NCBI GenBank assembly: GCA_905250025.1
Contig: CAJNOJ010000059.1
Span: forward strand, 397,579 to 461,578
Direction of reading: 5' to 3'
Length of the DNA: 64,000 bases
DNA from: Adineta ricciae
Lineage: Eukaryota; Rotifera; Eurotatoria; Adinetida; Adinetidae
The notes beneath the pieces are model-generated. The model made no database searches. It was not told the DNA's origin and was given only the letters and a program-made list of their open reading frames with translations. Within the stretch, counting starts at the first letter, position 1; each line of letters opens with the position of its first letter. Below, piece after piece: positions 49,873 through 62,932 of the stretch. Position numbers and translations under genes: made by a program.

Positions 49873-52800
49873 ATGTCGAAAGAAACGTCACCAAGAGACA
49901 AAACAACCGATGGACCTCGGCCAAGTACGCACTGATCTTTTCGTTGATTGTTCTCGTTTATTGAGTGTTTTAGTGGATCAACCCGCGTCCGCCATGGATG
50001 CTGGATCCGTCGATACTCATAGTAAGAAATAATCATAGAATTTGAGATCGATAGAGAAGTTAATTTTTGTATAGATACACCCGATGCACATTACAAAGAA
50101 GTTTTGAATGCAGCGAAAGAAACTGATAATCTTCCTTCGATAGAAAACGATGAAGGAGAAGAAAATGAAGATAATAATCAAACTGATCGAGAAGAAGGTC
50201 AACACGAAGCTCATCCGAGAAAAACTGATAACGAAAATGATGATAACAATACTGTTGAAAAACCTGAACCTGAGAGTCCACCGAGACTTCCAGAAAACTT
50301 CTATTACAATGCTGAAGAAATTCATGCTAAACCGATAACAACGGACGAAAAAGTTTTCCCACAAAATACATTATCGATGTAGTAAGTAGAGGATCTCTAT
50401 TATCAATCCGTTTGCTTACTTATTCTCCTAGCCGATCGTTTGGTTACGATTGCAATAAACGTGGCAATTTATACGTCTTAGATAATAAAACAGTTATGTT
50501 CGTTGCCGGCTGTATTCTTGAACTGATTGATTTACCTAGCGGAGAACATAAATATATTCGAACAGCTGGTGGTTATAGTATCGGTGCGTTAATCGTAAGT
50601 TAAGAATTGAATATTATATACTTCTTCACTGAGGAAAAAAACGATCCAGGTTCATTCGAGTCGACGGTATTTTGCTGTTGGCGAAAAAGGTCATTTGCCG
50701 AATATAGTTATTTACGAATATCCATCACTGAAACCTTATCGAATTCTGAAAGGTGGAACACAACGTTCGTATGCTTATTTGGATTTTAAGTAAGTTAGGG
50801 CACTAAATAATAAACAATAGACGAATATGTTTTGTTCAGTGCTGAAGGTGATTTGTTAGCATCGTTGGGCTCGAGTCCAGATTATACGTTGACAATTTGG
50901 GATTGGCGTGATGAGAAGATTCTATTACGAAGCAAAGCTTCTTCACAGGAAGTTTTCAAAGTTTCATTTTCAAAAGATCTGAAAGGTCATTTAACAACAT
51001 GTGGCATCGGTCACATCAAGTAAGACACATAACTTCCAGGTCAATCAGTAGAGTGTCCATTGAAATCTAGATTTTGGAAAATGGCTCGTACATTTACTGG
51101 TTTAAAACTTCAAGGTGAACTAGGTCGATTCGGTCGAACGGAAATTTCTGATATTGAAGGTTATCGTGAATTGCCCGATGGAAAAGTAAGGTTTGGTTTC
51201 AACAAGATTCAATTTATGAAGTCAATTTTTAGGTCATATCTGGTTCGGAATGGGGTAATATGCTACTCTGGGATGGTGGCTTAATCCAAATTCAAGTATG
51301 TCGAAGCAAAGGCAAGCCATGTCATGTAGGCCCAATTCAACAAGTGCTTTTAAATGAAAGTGATGTATATACCGTTGGAGAAGATGGTTATATACGTGTT
51401 TGGGATTTCGAAACAATTGATACTGCTGAAGCAACTGATGAAGGATCGAAAATGGAAATGGATCCATTGAGTGAATTACGAGTGGGAACAGATAGTAAAC
51501 TAATGGGAATTACTCCTGGAGTGGCCGATGATATGAGTGTTTGGTTTGCTCAAGTATGATCTCTTTTCAACATATGCACTATTGTTTTTTGTTTATATGA
51601 CTAGGACGCGAAAGGATATATTTGGAAATTGGATTTAACATTCTCGAAAAATAGTCTCGCGCCGGAAATCATTCTTTCGTTTATGTCGGGCGCTGTTACT
51701 GGATTGGATGTTTCATCTGCATACAATCTATTTGCTTCTTCAGCTGGCAATTGTAAGTTGCAAAAACAAACAATCATGCTTGTTACATATGATTCTTTCA
51801 ATTTAGCCATTCGAATCAATCATATTGTTTCACAAGATTTGTTGTCACAACGAATCTTTCCTGCCGATGTAACAAGCTTGAAATGGCTTCCTAGTGTCGT
51901 AAGTGAATTTCAGAGAATACTTTCTCAGTGATATTCTTGTTTTTAGTTCAATGACAAATCTGATGGAATCTTAGTTGGTTTTTCCAATGGTATCGTTCGG
52001 TATTTGAAACTTCGCGCAGGAAGTAAACCAACCGGCAATGAAAAGAAACTTGAATATGACTTAAAAATGATGCAAGTGATCAAACCACACACTAAACCCG
52101 TTACTTTCATCACCTTGGATGTGAAAAATCAATGGGTTGCTACTGGAGTACGTTGACAAAGAAGAGCGATAAAGTGCTCACACGAAGCTTCTGTTAATCG
52201 TTTAGAGTACCGATGGCACCGTGTTCTTCTTCAATTTTACACCGAAAGGTTTGAATCCGATTGGTTTTGTTAATGTTAAAGAAGAAATAACGTTTATGAC
52301 ATGGACACCTGCACAATATGTAAGGAATTTGAAAGATAAAAAGTGTTATTTGACTTGTGACGATGTTTAGGATAAAACGCGTCTTCTCGTTTGCTTGAAA
52401 ACTGGAATTGTTTATGAATTCGAAGGACCAGGTAGTATGAAATTTGATACGGCAACGTCATACCTGATCGAATCACAATTACCCGTGCGAATATTTCGTT
52501 TTCGTAGCATTAAATCTCGGTTACGCGTAAGAAAACGGATATTTGTAGATACAAATGTCGAATGTTTATTTTTCTAGCATGAAGAAGAGCTTGAACGTAA
52601 ACGAAAAGAAGAAGAAGAGCGACAGAGAAAATTGGAAGAAGAAAGACGTTTACGTGGTATTGAGAAGAAGGAAAAGGGTAAAATTACCTTTGATCTTTCA
52701 TCATTATCTGAAACAGAAACAAGTTCTTTTTTTTCAGAAGGAGAAAAAACTGATAAAGCAGCTGAAACCGAAGAAGAAGAACAACCACAAGAAGATGATT

Positions 52801-55800
52801 GGAAACCATATATACCAGAAAAGCCAAGTGCTGCCCTATTTGCTGTATATACATCACCAGATACATTCTGGTTATCGATGGTCAGACGACAATGGATACG
52901 TTTACTTTTTCATTGATTATTTCTCATTTTTAGGATGACTATGATGCTGGATACTTATACCATTGCCAATTTGGAAATAAAGATGATCGTTTTCAATACA
53001 ATCCAGATCGGCAAGATGCTATCACTGGCAGTTTACCTGTACCAAATACAGATCCGGCACACGGTGAAGATATTCCGTTGACGAGTGTTCTTATCAAGTA
53101 ATTTTTCTTGACCATTCCCTGCTCCTATTATAGAAGAACCATGTGTTACACTTTCTAGAGAAAAACTCAATTTGATATTCGTCGGTTTGAAAAATGGCTT
53201 CATACGTGTTTATCCATATGGTGGAAAACAAATTTTTCAATCTCTAGAACAATATTGGACACGAGGTGCACATGATAGTGAATACGGAATTGTCACTCAT
53301 TTAGCTATTTCCTATGATGATCGATTTGCACTCTCTGGTGGTGCTGACGGTAATATCTTTGGTTATGTTATCAAAGGTGATACTGATATTGTTCATGGAC
53401 ATTCGGAAGTACCGAAAATGCCAGCATTTACGGTAAATATTTTGATGGAAGTTATAATATAAGAGTATCTTTGATTGGTTTAGGGTGAAGTTGAAGCAGT
53501 GGATATAACTGAAGATAAGCACTATTCAATCGAGGAAGAGAAACAAAAAGCGGAAGAAACTAAAATGAAAGATTCAGCTGAAGGTTTGAAGAAAGAAATG
53601 AGACAACAAATCGAAGCTCTTCGAGGAAAATTTCGAAGATTACTAAATATCAATGACCAATTACCTGCTGATCTAAAAATTCCTCGTCAAGTAAATATTC
53701 TCCATCTGAAGGAGAAACATCATCGATAATTGTTTCATTTTATTTAGAATTTCATACTTGATGAAAACATTCGCCAAAACTTCGAAGCTGAACTTCAAGA
53801 GAGAGAAAATACTTCGATTAAAGAATTAGCCTGGGAATCTGAACGCTGCTCAATTGCACTGAGAAAGCTAGAACAATGGTATATATGCTTCTTCTTTGAC
53901 TTTTGATTAAGTAAAACAATTGTTTTCATGTTAGGTTCGTTGATCCTGTTGCACAAGAAGTTATTTCTGTGAAAAGCTTCGACAGTAAATGGGAAGTCAG
54001 TACATTTCGTACAATCGGTATGCTGAAGTCCTTCTATCATGTAGTAATATTATGCATGAATTTGTTTAGAATTACCAAGTGATTTCAAAGCCATGCAGGA
54101 AGAAATTGAACGACAAAAAGCTGCGTTACTTGGAAAAACAAAACGAAAGGAAACGATTGACTTTTCTGGTAACATTTTTCTTGTATACCATCATTCATTA
54201 TATACTTTTTTGTGCAGATGATCGAGGCGGCGACTATCGTGGAGCCCAAACAGCGGATTCGAAAGTATCTGCAACAAAACTAAAAGGCGCGAAAGCAATG
54301 CGTGTTGAGCGGCTGTTACGTAAAATGGAAGAACGAGCTCGTCGAAGACAGAAGCGTAAAGAAGAGGTATGTAGAGATGCATTCCGAATTCTCCCAGTCG
54401 AGTGAATCTTGTTTAGTGGGCAGCACTCTATAGTAAGAAAAAACCGGAAGGCTATGATGATCCAACTGAAGTTGAAAGCATTCGTTTTGCACGAGAGAAT
54501 ATGGGCAATTATTTTCTGAAAACAGCACCAGATTATGTTGTACCAACTGATCAACGATTAACAGTTCTTCGGGCTGTTGAACGAATTACTAATATTAGAC
54601 TTGCAGTAAGTAGAACACTATTCCAACTTTACTTGTAGTCAGAGTTAATGATTGTTTGTTTCTTCAGACGTATACGTACAAAATGGAATTTAACAAACGT
54701 ATTTTGGATCTAATCGAACGTAAACGTACTCTCACCCTAGAAATCAATGCTGATCTTCAATATTTAAATACTCTTGGTAAAAGTCAAACAGAGCATAGTG
54801 AATTATTCAACATTCCTCTTCTACCGTTGAACGAGAATGGTCAAGCAAAGTAGAGAAACATACGGAATAAAGATTGTTTACATTTCATGTTCATTCTAGT
54901 CGTTTCGAATTCACTCGTGAAGAAATTCAAGCATTCCGCGACGAACATGATCATCGCAATGGTGATTTAACACGACCTGACGATGAATCTTCAACTTCAA
55001 CGTCAAAACCATCGTCTTTAAAACGTCCACTTGACCTACATTGGTCGGTTAATTTGAAAGAAAAATTACCAGAATATCTTCCCAATAAGATATTCTCTGA
55101 TCATACGCCAGTCGAAGTTTTACATGAAGTAAAAGATTCCAGTTCATTTACGCATCGGTTAGAGAAGATTATCCGAGAAATCTTTTGAAAGTTAAACGAT
55201 GAACATGCATTTAGAATATATTTCGAACGTGATCAAATTCTGAAGAACATCCATGAGAAAATGCGTATTTTCGACAAAGACGTTTCGCTGTTGTATTATT
55301 TGAAGATCATCAAAATGTTACGAGCAAAAGAAACTGATCTCCGGTATGTTATTTCCCGTCTTTCATTTCATCCCTTTGATTTCATTGTTGTAAATAGTTG
55401 TATCACATTCTACGAAGAGCTGATGTTAACAAAAGAATTTGAACGAACAGAAAATGAGCTGGAGAACAAAGTGACCGAAGCACAAAAACGATTTGATGTC
55501 GAACAAGCCAAAGTATACGAAAGCTTCTCTCTGAATTTAAACTGTTTGTTTGTGTGTAGATGCAAGAATTTCAAGCGAAAGTTGACGCTAAGAAAAAAGA
55601 TAACGATATGCTGGATGATCGAATGAAACAACTATATGGAACGTTCGATGAGATGATACCAAAAGAGCATAAATTCTATAATTATCTTCTACGAGTTTTG
55701 AATAAAAAGATCAAACGAAAGAAGCGTGTCGAAGGCGAAGAAGATGGTATACAAACAAATATCTCTCGGACGCCTTTATCGAAATTTATTTCGCTTCTTA

Positions 55801-57663
55801 GATGCCGATGATATGTCTCAAGATCTTGATGATGATGATGATTGGGAATTAGAAGATGATGATGATGAAGATCTAGCAAATGAAGATCCAACTCGACAAC
55901 TTGATGTGGATATCTGTCCACCTAATCTTGATCAAAAATTGTACGATGAAGTGGTCGCTTTACGAGAAAAACGACTTGACCTTGGTAAATATTTTCTTTT
56001 GTCTGTTTCTTCAAACAAGAATTTATGCTTCGATGATTTGTAGAAGAGATAATAGCAGATGAGAAGACTGCTCTTCAATCATTACAACAAACGTTTGGCC
56101 AAACACAAATTTATTTAAACAAGATCGATGCTGAATTGAAAACCAAACAGAACGATCTTCTTGATTTTCAAGTAAAATCGAAATTCTGATCATTTCTCCT
56201 CATATTTTCTCATTTCTAGAGAAAAAAACAACAAAAGATCAACGATATCAAGGTTGCCGTTGGTCTTCGCTGTCATCAAATTCGTTATGATCGGTCGACT
56301 CATTTGCCAGATGACCTATCGGATTGTTTGATATTTAACAAGAAGAGTAAAGCAGGTTTACAAAGCCGTATTGTCGACGTGATAACCGAAATCAAAGGAG
56401 AAAAAGATCGATATGTGTAAGCACGATCACAAACCGAGAACTTTTCCGAAGAATATTCATCTTTAGCAACAAGAAACAAGCACGAAAAGATTTAGCACAC
56501 GAATTGAAGAATGCCGATCAAATCATCAAACGTTTAACCGATGAATGTAATAAATTAATGGTTGAAAAATTCGGCAAACTAGTTGAATTAGAAAGAATCG
56601 AAGGCGCAATTGTTAACTTACAAATCGAAGAACTCAAACAAAGACTTGATGATGCCGGAGATGAATATTACAATACAATGGGCCAATATGAGGTACGGAA
56701 TTGATTGATCTTCGTTTTATATCATTGTCGTCTCCATATCCTTAACATATGTTTGACATCGGACGAGATTTGCTCGCAGGAATTCAGTACAAACCATCAA
56801 CAATGTTATTAATTGTAGAAAAGACGAGTGCTTGCATCTATTAAAGCAACCTTCGATAGAACACGACAGTTGGGCTTATCAAAACAAAAATTTCCTTTTC
56901 TATCTTATCTATCCGAGTGTTCTGCTTTCTCAAATCCATTGTTGACATATCCTCCACAGAAATATGAAGTTAAAACAACTAACTAACAGTCATGTCTACA
57001 TTTCAGTGAAATGTCACTTGAGAGTAGTTCTAAATCTTAGCGCTCTAAAGAGAATACACGTTTCGTGAGGATAAGAATCATTATCAACAGAAATAAAATG
57101 ATCAATCATGAAAAGACTTTCAGGCATTTTTCTGTTATCTTCAGCTAGACCGAGTATTTTCATTGATCAATTATTAAACCAAGGATAACATACTCTATTT
57201 TTGTCAAAGTCATCCTATGATGACCTTGTAAAAGATATTTAGTTAGGTCTTCTACTAGTGCTTCCATGGAATGTCATAATCTATTTTTCTAGCTGCGTAA
57301 AATCGAGGAAAACGAAGATACGATTGATTTATTGAAAACCAATACAAAACGTCTTGATGAGTTAACTGAACTTGTCGATGATAAACGTCAACTCGATGAA
57401 CAACTAATAAAACGTAAATCCAAATCTGTAAGTTTTCTTTTGTGTCTAATCGATTCTGGGTTGTCTGACAACGATAATTTTAGGCGGATGAATTCTCTGG
57501 TCAATCGAAACAAAATGCCGAAGAGTTTGATCGTCTATGTACGCTTGTTCAATTACAAGCACAAGAAATTGAAGCATTGAAAGCTGAAATTAGTATTCTC
57601 TCGCGTAAAGGTGGACATATTTTACCTCCGAATCCTGCGATACTTCCTCAAAATGCAAGATAG
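49873..57663 (+). CDS. CFAP44: Cilia- and flagella-associated protein 44 (WDR52)
   Basis: A long plus-strand gene with many 50-60-nt introns and one of about 595 nt (56698-57292). The proposed start, [17 protein letters not shown], joins across a 49-nt intron (49925-49973) to [15 protein letters not shown] and an acidic leader. An earlier in-frame ATG at 49835 in another frame is the alternative if that intron is retained. WD40 repeats run from about 50430 to 53450 ([64 protein letters not shown]). The rest to 57663 is charged coiled coil ([58 protein letters not shown]), ending [23 protein letters not shown]44 and CFAP43 form the tether/tether head of inner dynein arm f/I1 in axonemes. Confidence 0.92.
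56698..57292 (+). other. Unusually long intron in CFAP44
   Basis: GTACGG at the start and TTTTTCTAG at the end flank about 595 nt between exons encoding GQYEVRN-like and [14 protein letters not shown], so the reading frame resumes correctly after it. It is ten times the usual intron length of the gene. Its content is AT-rich, with no clear reading frame, repeat or RNA structure recognised. Confidence 0.6.
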
Positions 57664-57729
57664 ATCATCTGATAATGACTGACATTGATTGACATTCATT
57701 TCTTTTTGGAATATTTTTTTTTATTCATC

Positions 57730-57735
57730 AATAAA
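57730..57735 (+). terminator. Candidate poly(A) signal of CFAP44
   Basis: An AATAAA lies 67 nt after the CFAP44 stop. It sits within 40 nt of the stop of the convergent small gene, so the two 3' ends overlap or nearly do. Confidence 0.5.
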
Positions 57736-57765
57736 ATCAATGATTCGAGTGAGAATGTCAGTGAA

Positions 57766-58023
57766 CTATTTTCGTCGAGTCGTTTTTCGAGCTACTCTTG
57801 TTTTCTTCGTCTTTTTTTGTGCCGCATTTTCATTCGTATTCAAATTTGATGTCTGTGGATTCTCTGCTGAACTTTTCTGTTGAGCAACAAGTTCTGCAGC
57901 AGCGTTGAGTAAAGCTTGACGAACTACATGAAGAATTTTCGATGAAGATTGATCAGCTGAATTCGTATGTGGTTCCGATAATTTCTTTCGCTCGATTTGT
58001 TTCGTTTTAGCACACCGAACCAT
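57766..58023 (-). CDS. Small basic protein of unknown function
   Basis: A single exon of 85 codons on the minus strand starting MVRCAKTKQIERKKL. It has a helical middle (KILHVVRQALLNAAAELVAQQ) and a C-terminus dense in Lys/Arg (KKTKKTRVARKTTRRK). Such a tail suggests nucleic-acid or chromatin binding or nucleolar localisation, but I do not recognise the family. It lies 132 nt downstream of the MARVEL-like gene on the same strand and convergent with CFAP44. The single exon and short length leave open that it is an exon of a larger transcript. Confidence 0.5.
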   Translation of the reverse strand: MVRCAKTKQIERKKLSEPHTNSADQSSSKILHVVRQALLNAAAELVAQQKSSAENPQTSNLNTNENAAQKKTKKTRVARKTTRRK

Positions 58024-58155
58024 CGAAAGTGATGTCAAAATGAAAGTTTTCTCTAGCTTTTGTTAATAAAAAAGCGCGTCAGAAAAGAAAAGAAGCAAAA
58101 CTACACGAAGATCAAAATGTCAAGACGAAACACACAGCAGGAGAAATATTTGTTT

Positions 58156-59398
58156 CTAAACTCGGTACGGCAAAATCGTTGTTTCAATCGGAATTATGCG
58201 TTCACCAGGTGAACTATCGTTGATAAACGAGCGTTGATTACTTGTTGATACAGTATAACTCGGTCGATCTGATGTATATGGTGGTAAACGTGATGCACCT
58301 GCGCCTAACATCGGTCGGGTACAAGCTTCAATAATAAAAAGTACACCAGCAATCAATGCAAATGTCTGCAAAGAAAAATATACAAGAAAAAAACTTCGAA
58401 ATAGATGTTGCTTGACTTACAGCGGCAGCTGCAGCTGCTCCTGGACTTGGATAGGTTTGCTCGTTGAAAATATTTTGAGATTCATACGACAGATAACCAC
58501 GTTTAACGATTCCTGGTGTTCGGCGTAGTTTATCTTCCCATAGTATAGCACATATTCCAATTGATATCATCATCAATCCCATAATAACATTAGCGACTAT
58601 ACACTAAATGAAGAAAACAATTCTTTCTCTCGTTATCTTCGATAAACATCGAGTAGTGTTTTCTACTAACAGCTTGATTCAAATAAACGAAATTTTTTCC
58701 TAAGTAACGTATGCCATAGAGATGGGCAAGCAAAATGATGACGGTGATCGTTAAGCAAAGAACACCAAATGCTTGAAATACAGCTCGGACCGCTACTGTG
58801 CTTAAGTCAGGGTAGACTGATTGTAAATTATCGGCTAATTCACAATATAATCGAGACGTAAATGCAACACTAATGAGAGCCGCAATTAATGAAACCTAGA
58901 AGAAAAAGAAGAGTTCGGTACATGAATGTATCGTCGATATGACCAAGAATTTGTAAACGATGGAGAACAATAATGATAAGTAATTAAATATCAATGTTTA
59001 GATGTTTAATTCATTAGAATCTTTCTCGAAGGTATTCGTCATGTTCAATCATTGTCTAGGATAGACATATGTTGTTATTTTACGACTAATTGGTTGAATA
59101 ATCTACTTCATCAACCGTTAAGTATCTAAGATTTTTCTCTCTCTCTCTCTATTGATTGTTTGTTTACATAAAACCGTCGGCATATCAAGATTACATCAGA
59201 CCGACAAAAACACCTATTTGTTATTGGTATTTCTTTGCCTAGCAGGAAATGACAGCGAAATCATAGGCAATTGAATGCTTTCTTCGAAAAGGTTAGATTC
59301 AATGAAGCAAATCATGCGAGAAGTCCACCTACGATTTCAGCTATGTTTAAAATTCCCGTCGCCGTTGATAAATATCCATAATCCAATGCTCTACCCAT
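58156..59398 (-). CDS. MARVEL-like four-helix membrane protein
   Basis: Minus-strand gene in four exons: 59398-59333 (MGRALDYGYLSTATGILNIAEI), then from 58895 (VSLIAALISVAF...), then one with IVANVIMGLMMISIGICAILW, and the last with TFALIAGVLFIIEA. The join of exons 1 and 2 crosses a 437-nt intron with a GTAGGT donor. Four hydrophobic segments with short loops fit a MARVEL-type protein, which act in vesicle fusion, cell junctions or lipid-raft trafficking. The C-terminal tail is Pro/Ser/Arg/Tyr-rich (SRLPPYTSDRPSYT). An Ala-rich stretch precedes the last helix. Family membership is judged by topology and the N-terminal pattern, not a specific orthologue. Could be any tetraspan. Confidence 0.7.
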
Positions 59399-60189
59399 TT
59401 GTAGTCTAGCAAATGAAAATGAAAAGTAGCTTTTTACATGTCTTGATCTTTTTCATCCGATGACATTGACTCACCTTTTGTCTGTTTGTCGTCTTTTAAA
59501 AATGAATCAAGAAGAAGGAGAGAATAGATGTACGACAATAAAGAAAAATAATAATCACGATTAGCACGACGTACGACTTTTATGTCCTTCTTTATATATA
59601 TATGAAAGTACAATCGATATCTCTCCCTTCTCCCTCCCTCTCTCTCGTAACTGTACTATTCTTATTCTTTTCTCTACTGATGATTGGACAAGGCTATTCT
59701 GTTTCCTCACCATTATTTTCGCTGGGGACTTATTTAGTATGCCTACTATCGGTTATGTTCTAAGACATCAAACCGCTTGTGTACATATATGACGTTCGTT
59801 TCCGCATATACAAAAGACGCGACAAACGGATGTTTTCCTTGGGACATCCAATAGCTGTCGTTGTTGTTGTCGTATACATGCCTATGATGATCCTATCTAT
59901 ACTTAGAAACATCAGCATGAAACCATTAACCATCTCGACGAATACGGCTGATGGAAAATGATATAGATGAGATAAATACTTCGAATGGGTAGAAATATGT
60001 ATAGATCGATTTCAATCGGTCTCATATGGAAATTATTTTGATATTATATGAGAAAAGAACAGATCTCAAAAGGAAAAAAGCGCCTTGAACAAACTATTAT
60101 TATTATTTTTTTGTAGTGTGGTTCGTTTTTTCTCTCCTCTCTGTGTTACGTCGACTAAATACGAAAAAGGATTTAATGTATGTTTAATC
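59399..60189. other. Divergent intergenic region, MARVEL-like / LRRC41-like
   Basis: About 790 nt between opposite-strand start codons. It contains a TATATATATATG run near 59595-59605 and a CCCTCTCTCTC stretch near 59625-59645. No gene was found; likely a two-way promoter region. Confidence 0.45.
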
Positions 60190-62932
60190 ATGTTAGTCTC
60201 GACACTCTACGAGATATGTTTGACGAGTGTATTGAAAAATTCCTCTTTAAATTTCATAAATTTCAATCAATTACCGAATACTTGTTTACGTGATTTACTT
60301 CCATACTTGTCTCCTGCTGAACTCGAACGCCTAGATGTAATTTACGCTCAACGACACATTCCGATAAATGATCTTTGGCGTCGCCATTTTGAATTGATCT
60401 GGTCTTTGTCTCGAGATGATAAAGATTCGTACGATTCGTTGTCTATTATCCCATATAAACGTCTCTATTTCGAGTATCTCTTTCATGATACACAAATTTT
60501 ACAATTAGGAATCTATGCACATCTCTCATCTTTGAATCAATCAAAATCGATTATAAATCTCTCCTTTGTCGAGCAAATTAAGTACAATTTAACGAGAGAT
60601 TCAATCGTCTATTGTTCGAAACGAAGGTTAGAAAATGAAAACGAAAATTTGCTCATCATTTGGAAGCATCAATGGAATAAATATATCAAACGGTAAACTT
60701 GTCCAATGATTCTAATCATTCTCTACACGTCTCATCTGTTGTTTTAGTTTTATCCTTGTACCAAATGTTTGGAATTTAGCTAAAATCGATCCACATCTAA
60801 TTGAATGTTTTACTGAGAATGTCACTGATATTGTTCTCAGCGGTTATCCTACGGAAAATGATATTCATGGTATGAAATTCATTTTAGATGTTCTTACACG
60901 TGGTCACGTCACAAATATTGTGCTTAAATTTCCATCCTACTGTTTAATGAACATTCTATTACCTTTGTTCATCTATCCTCGTTCGTATTCACTATCGTAT
61001 CTATCGACAGGGAAAGAGGCGGATATGAAACCATCGAATACTTTTACCCAGAGTTACTTTTTACCACGTCGCAATAAGAAAGCTTGTCTAGAAGTACAAA
61101 TTCATTCTATTGACGTCTCGAGCAATCTCAAAAGAATCTTGTCAACTCACGATTCATATTTTGAAGACGATGACCAACATTCGATCGATACCATACGGGC
61201 AATTGTATCGAACTCTATGAATAGTCTACGCGATTCTATTGATCTCTTACCGAGTCCACCGAATACCGCCATTCATGTACACTCATCGATATTACAAATT
61301 AGAAATGACATACCAGAACAGCTGAGTTCACAACCAAACAGATCATCACAAAGTCATGCACCAGTAATTGATTTAAATCCTATTATCAGGTCAATCAACA
61401 CGGAAAGGTTTGTGGATGAAAACATTGAATGAAATATTTATGCTTTTGCTTTAGACTAACTGTCGAACCATACGAACGTCTTCGTCCGTATTTAAATCGT
61501 TCGCAAACACCACCACGACATTCGATCTTTCCACAACTTTTAACACCTGCTCGACATCTATCCATTTCGGAGCAATCAATCCTCGTCGACATACCAACGA
61601 CAACGACGAATATTTTGACAGAGCCATTTTCTTCTAGTGATAGTAATTTGCATCTACGTCCTGCGATGGCACTTACAACAACTCCAACCAAAACGATCCA
61701 ACCCCGACGAGAAACTAAAACTGTTGAAGAAAAACATCTGCTATTTCATATAACTCCTGAGAATCAAACAAATTCTCTGACAAATCTTTCTATCTATTAC
61801 GTTTCATCAATCGAAACTATCGATATGATCGCTATTACTCTGCTAGGTAAACCAAATCTTCTATCGCATCCTTCGTATAAAATATATCTCTTCTCAAAGG
61901 TATGAGCCAACTACAACATTTGACTCTGATCAATTTTGCACTTTATTCATCCCAATTGGAATCAACTCTAATCACTCTATGTACTCGCTCTCAATTACAA
62001 TCATTGCACTTAACAAGTATTTCCTTAGCGCACGGTGCTGTAGGTTTTCTCTTTCATTTCTTTCAAAACCCAATTCTCAATCTTAAACGTTTACGACTCG
62101 AAGCAATAAAAAGTTTTACTTCAATAAATCATAGTATTCACCTGTCTGACATTGAACAAGCAACATTCAATGTGAATACTTCATTAGAGCAATTCATCTG
62201 GCGAGAGTAAGATTAACAAAATCGTTCATTGATTGGCCTATTGAAAATCTTTCCTTTAGACGTCATATGCAATATATTCATATACGCTTATTGTATAAAC
62301 TATTGCCGAATATCATGTCAAAACTTGATCGTCTTGAACTTTCGTCTATCCTTGAATGTTCTGTTCTCGATCAATTTCAATGGTGTCAAACATTTCTCCA
62401 CCATATCGCTGATATTCGTCTTCGAAATTTTCGTATTCGATCAATCAATCTTGCCCGATTATTTATTACATTGAATACTCCTTGTGTCTTAACGATATTC
62501 CATTTTGAACGTGTGGGTTTAACATGGAACAATGATCAACAATCTAGTGCTATACACGAAGCATTCACTTCTTTAATTCTGCATGCTAAACATCTAATAG
62601 AACTCAGTTTAGCCTACAACAATCTCAATGATAATTTCATTCAATGGTTTTGCCGAATCTTGCTACACGATGATAGGGATGATCCTCGTAGTTCGAAAAC
62701 ATCCTGGTGGTCGATTATTAACCTAAATTTGACATTCAATCTAATATCAAGTGAATCAATACGAAGACTTCATCACGCTTTGAGAGAGTATAAAGATCGA
62801 TGGCGAATAGGTGCTTCGCCTATTCGACGGATAGATATTTTAGGTAATGCGATTGAAATGAGAGAAATTCCGAATTTAAAGAAAGAATTTAACGCACTGA
62901 GTTGCGATCTTATCTCGTATATGTTGACTTAA
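60190..62932 (+). CDS. LRRC41: LRRC41-like BC-box leucine-rich-repeat protein
   Basis: Five exons (60190-60692, 60748-61407, 61455-61846, 61900-62206, 62260-62932) join in frame to 844 residues (human LRRC41 has 812). The N-terminus is MLVSTLYEICLTSVLKNSS, where TLYEICLTSV fits the elongin BC-box pattern (T/S)LxxxCxxx(A/I/L/V). It is followed by LPYLSPAELERLDVIYAQRHIPINDLWRRHF, as in LRRC41 and elongin A type proteins. A disordered Ser/Pro-rich middle follows, then leucine-rich repeats (LQHLTLINFALYSSQLESTL; LQSLHLTSISLAHGAVGFLF; LIELSLAYNNLNDNFIQWF; IINLNLTFNLISSESIRRL). LRRC41 (MUF1) is a substrate receptor of a Cullin5/Rbx-elongin BC ubiquitin ligase. The intron at 61847-61899 restores the frame between what otherwise looks like a broken pair of frames. 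Confidence 0.75.

Noticed and set aside
61840..61905. Apparent frameshift between two leucine-rich frames of the LRRC41-like gene
   Set aside because: A 53-nt GTAAAC...TCAAAG intron (61847-61899) joins them in frame as Leu-Gly-Met-Ser, so it is a normal intron.
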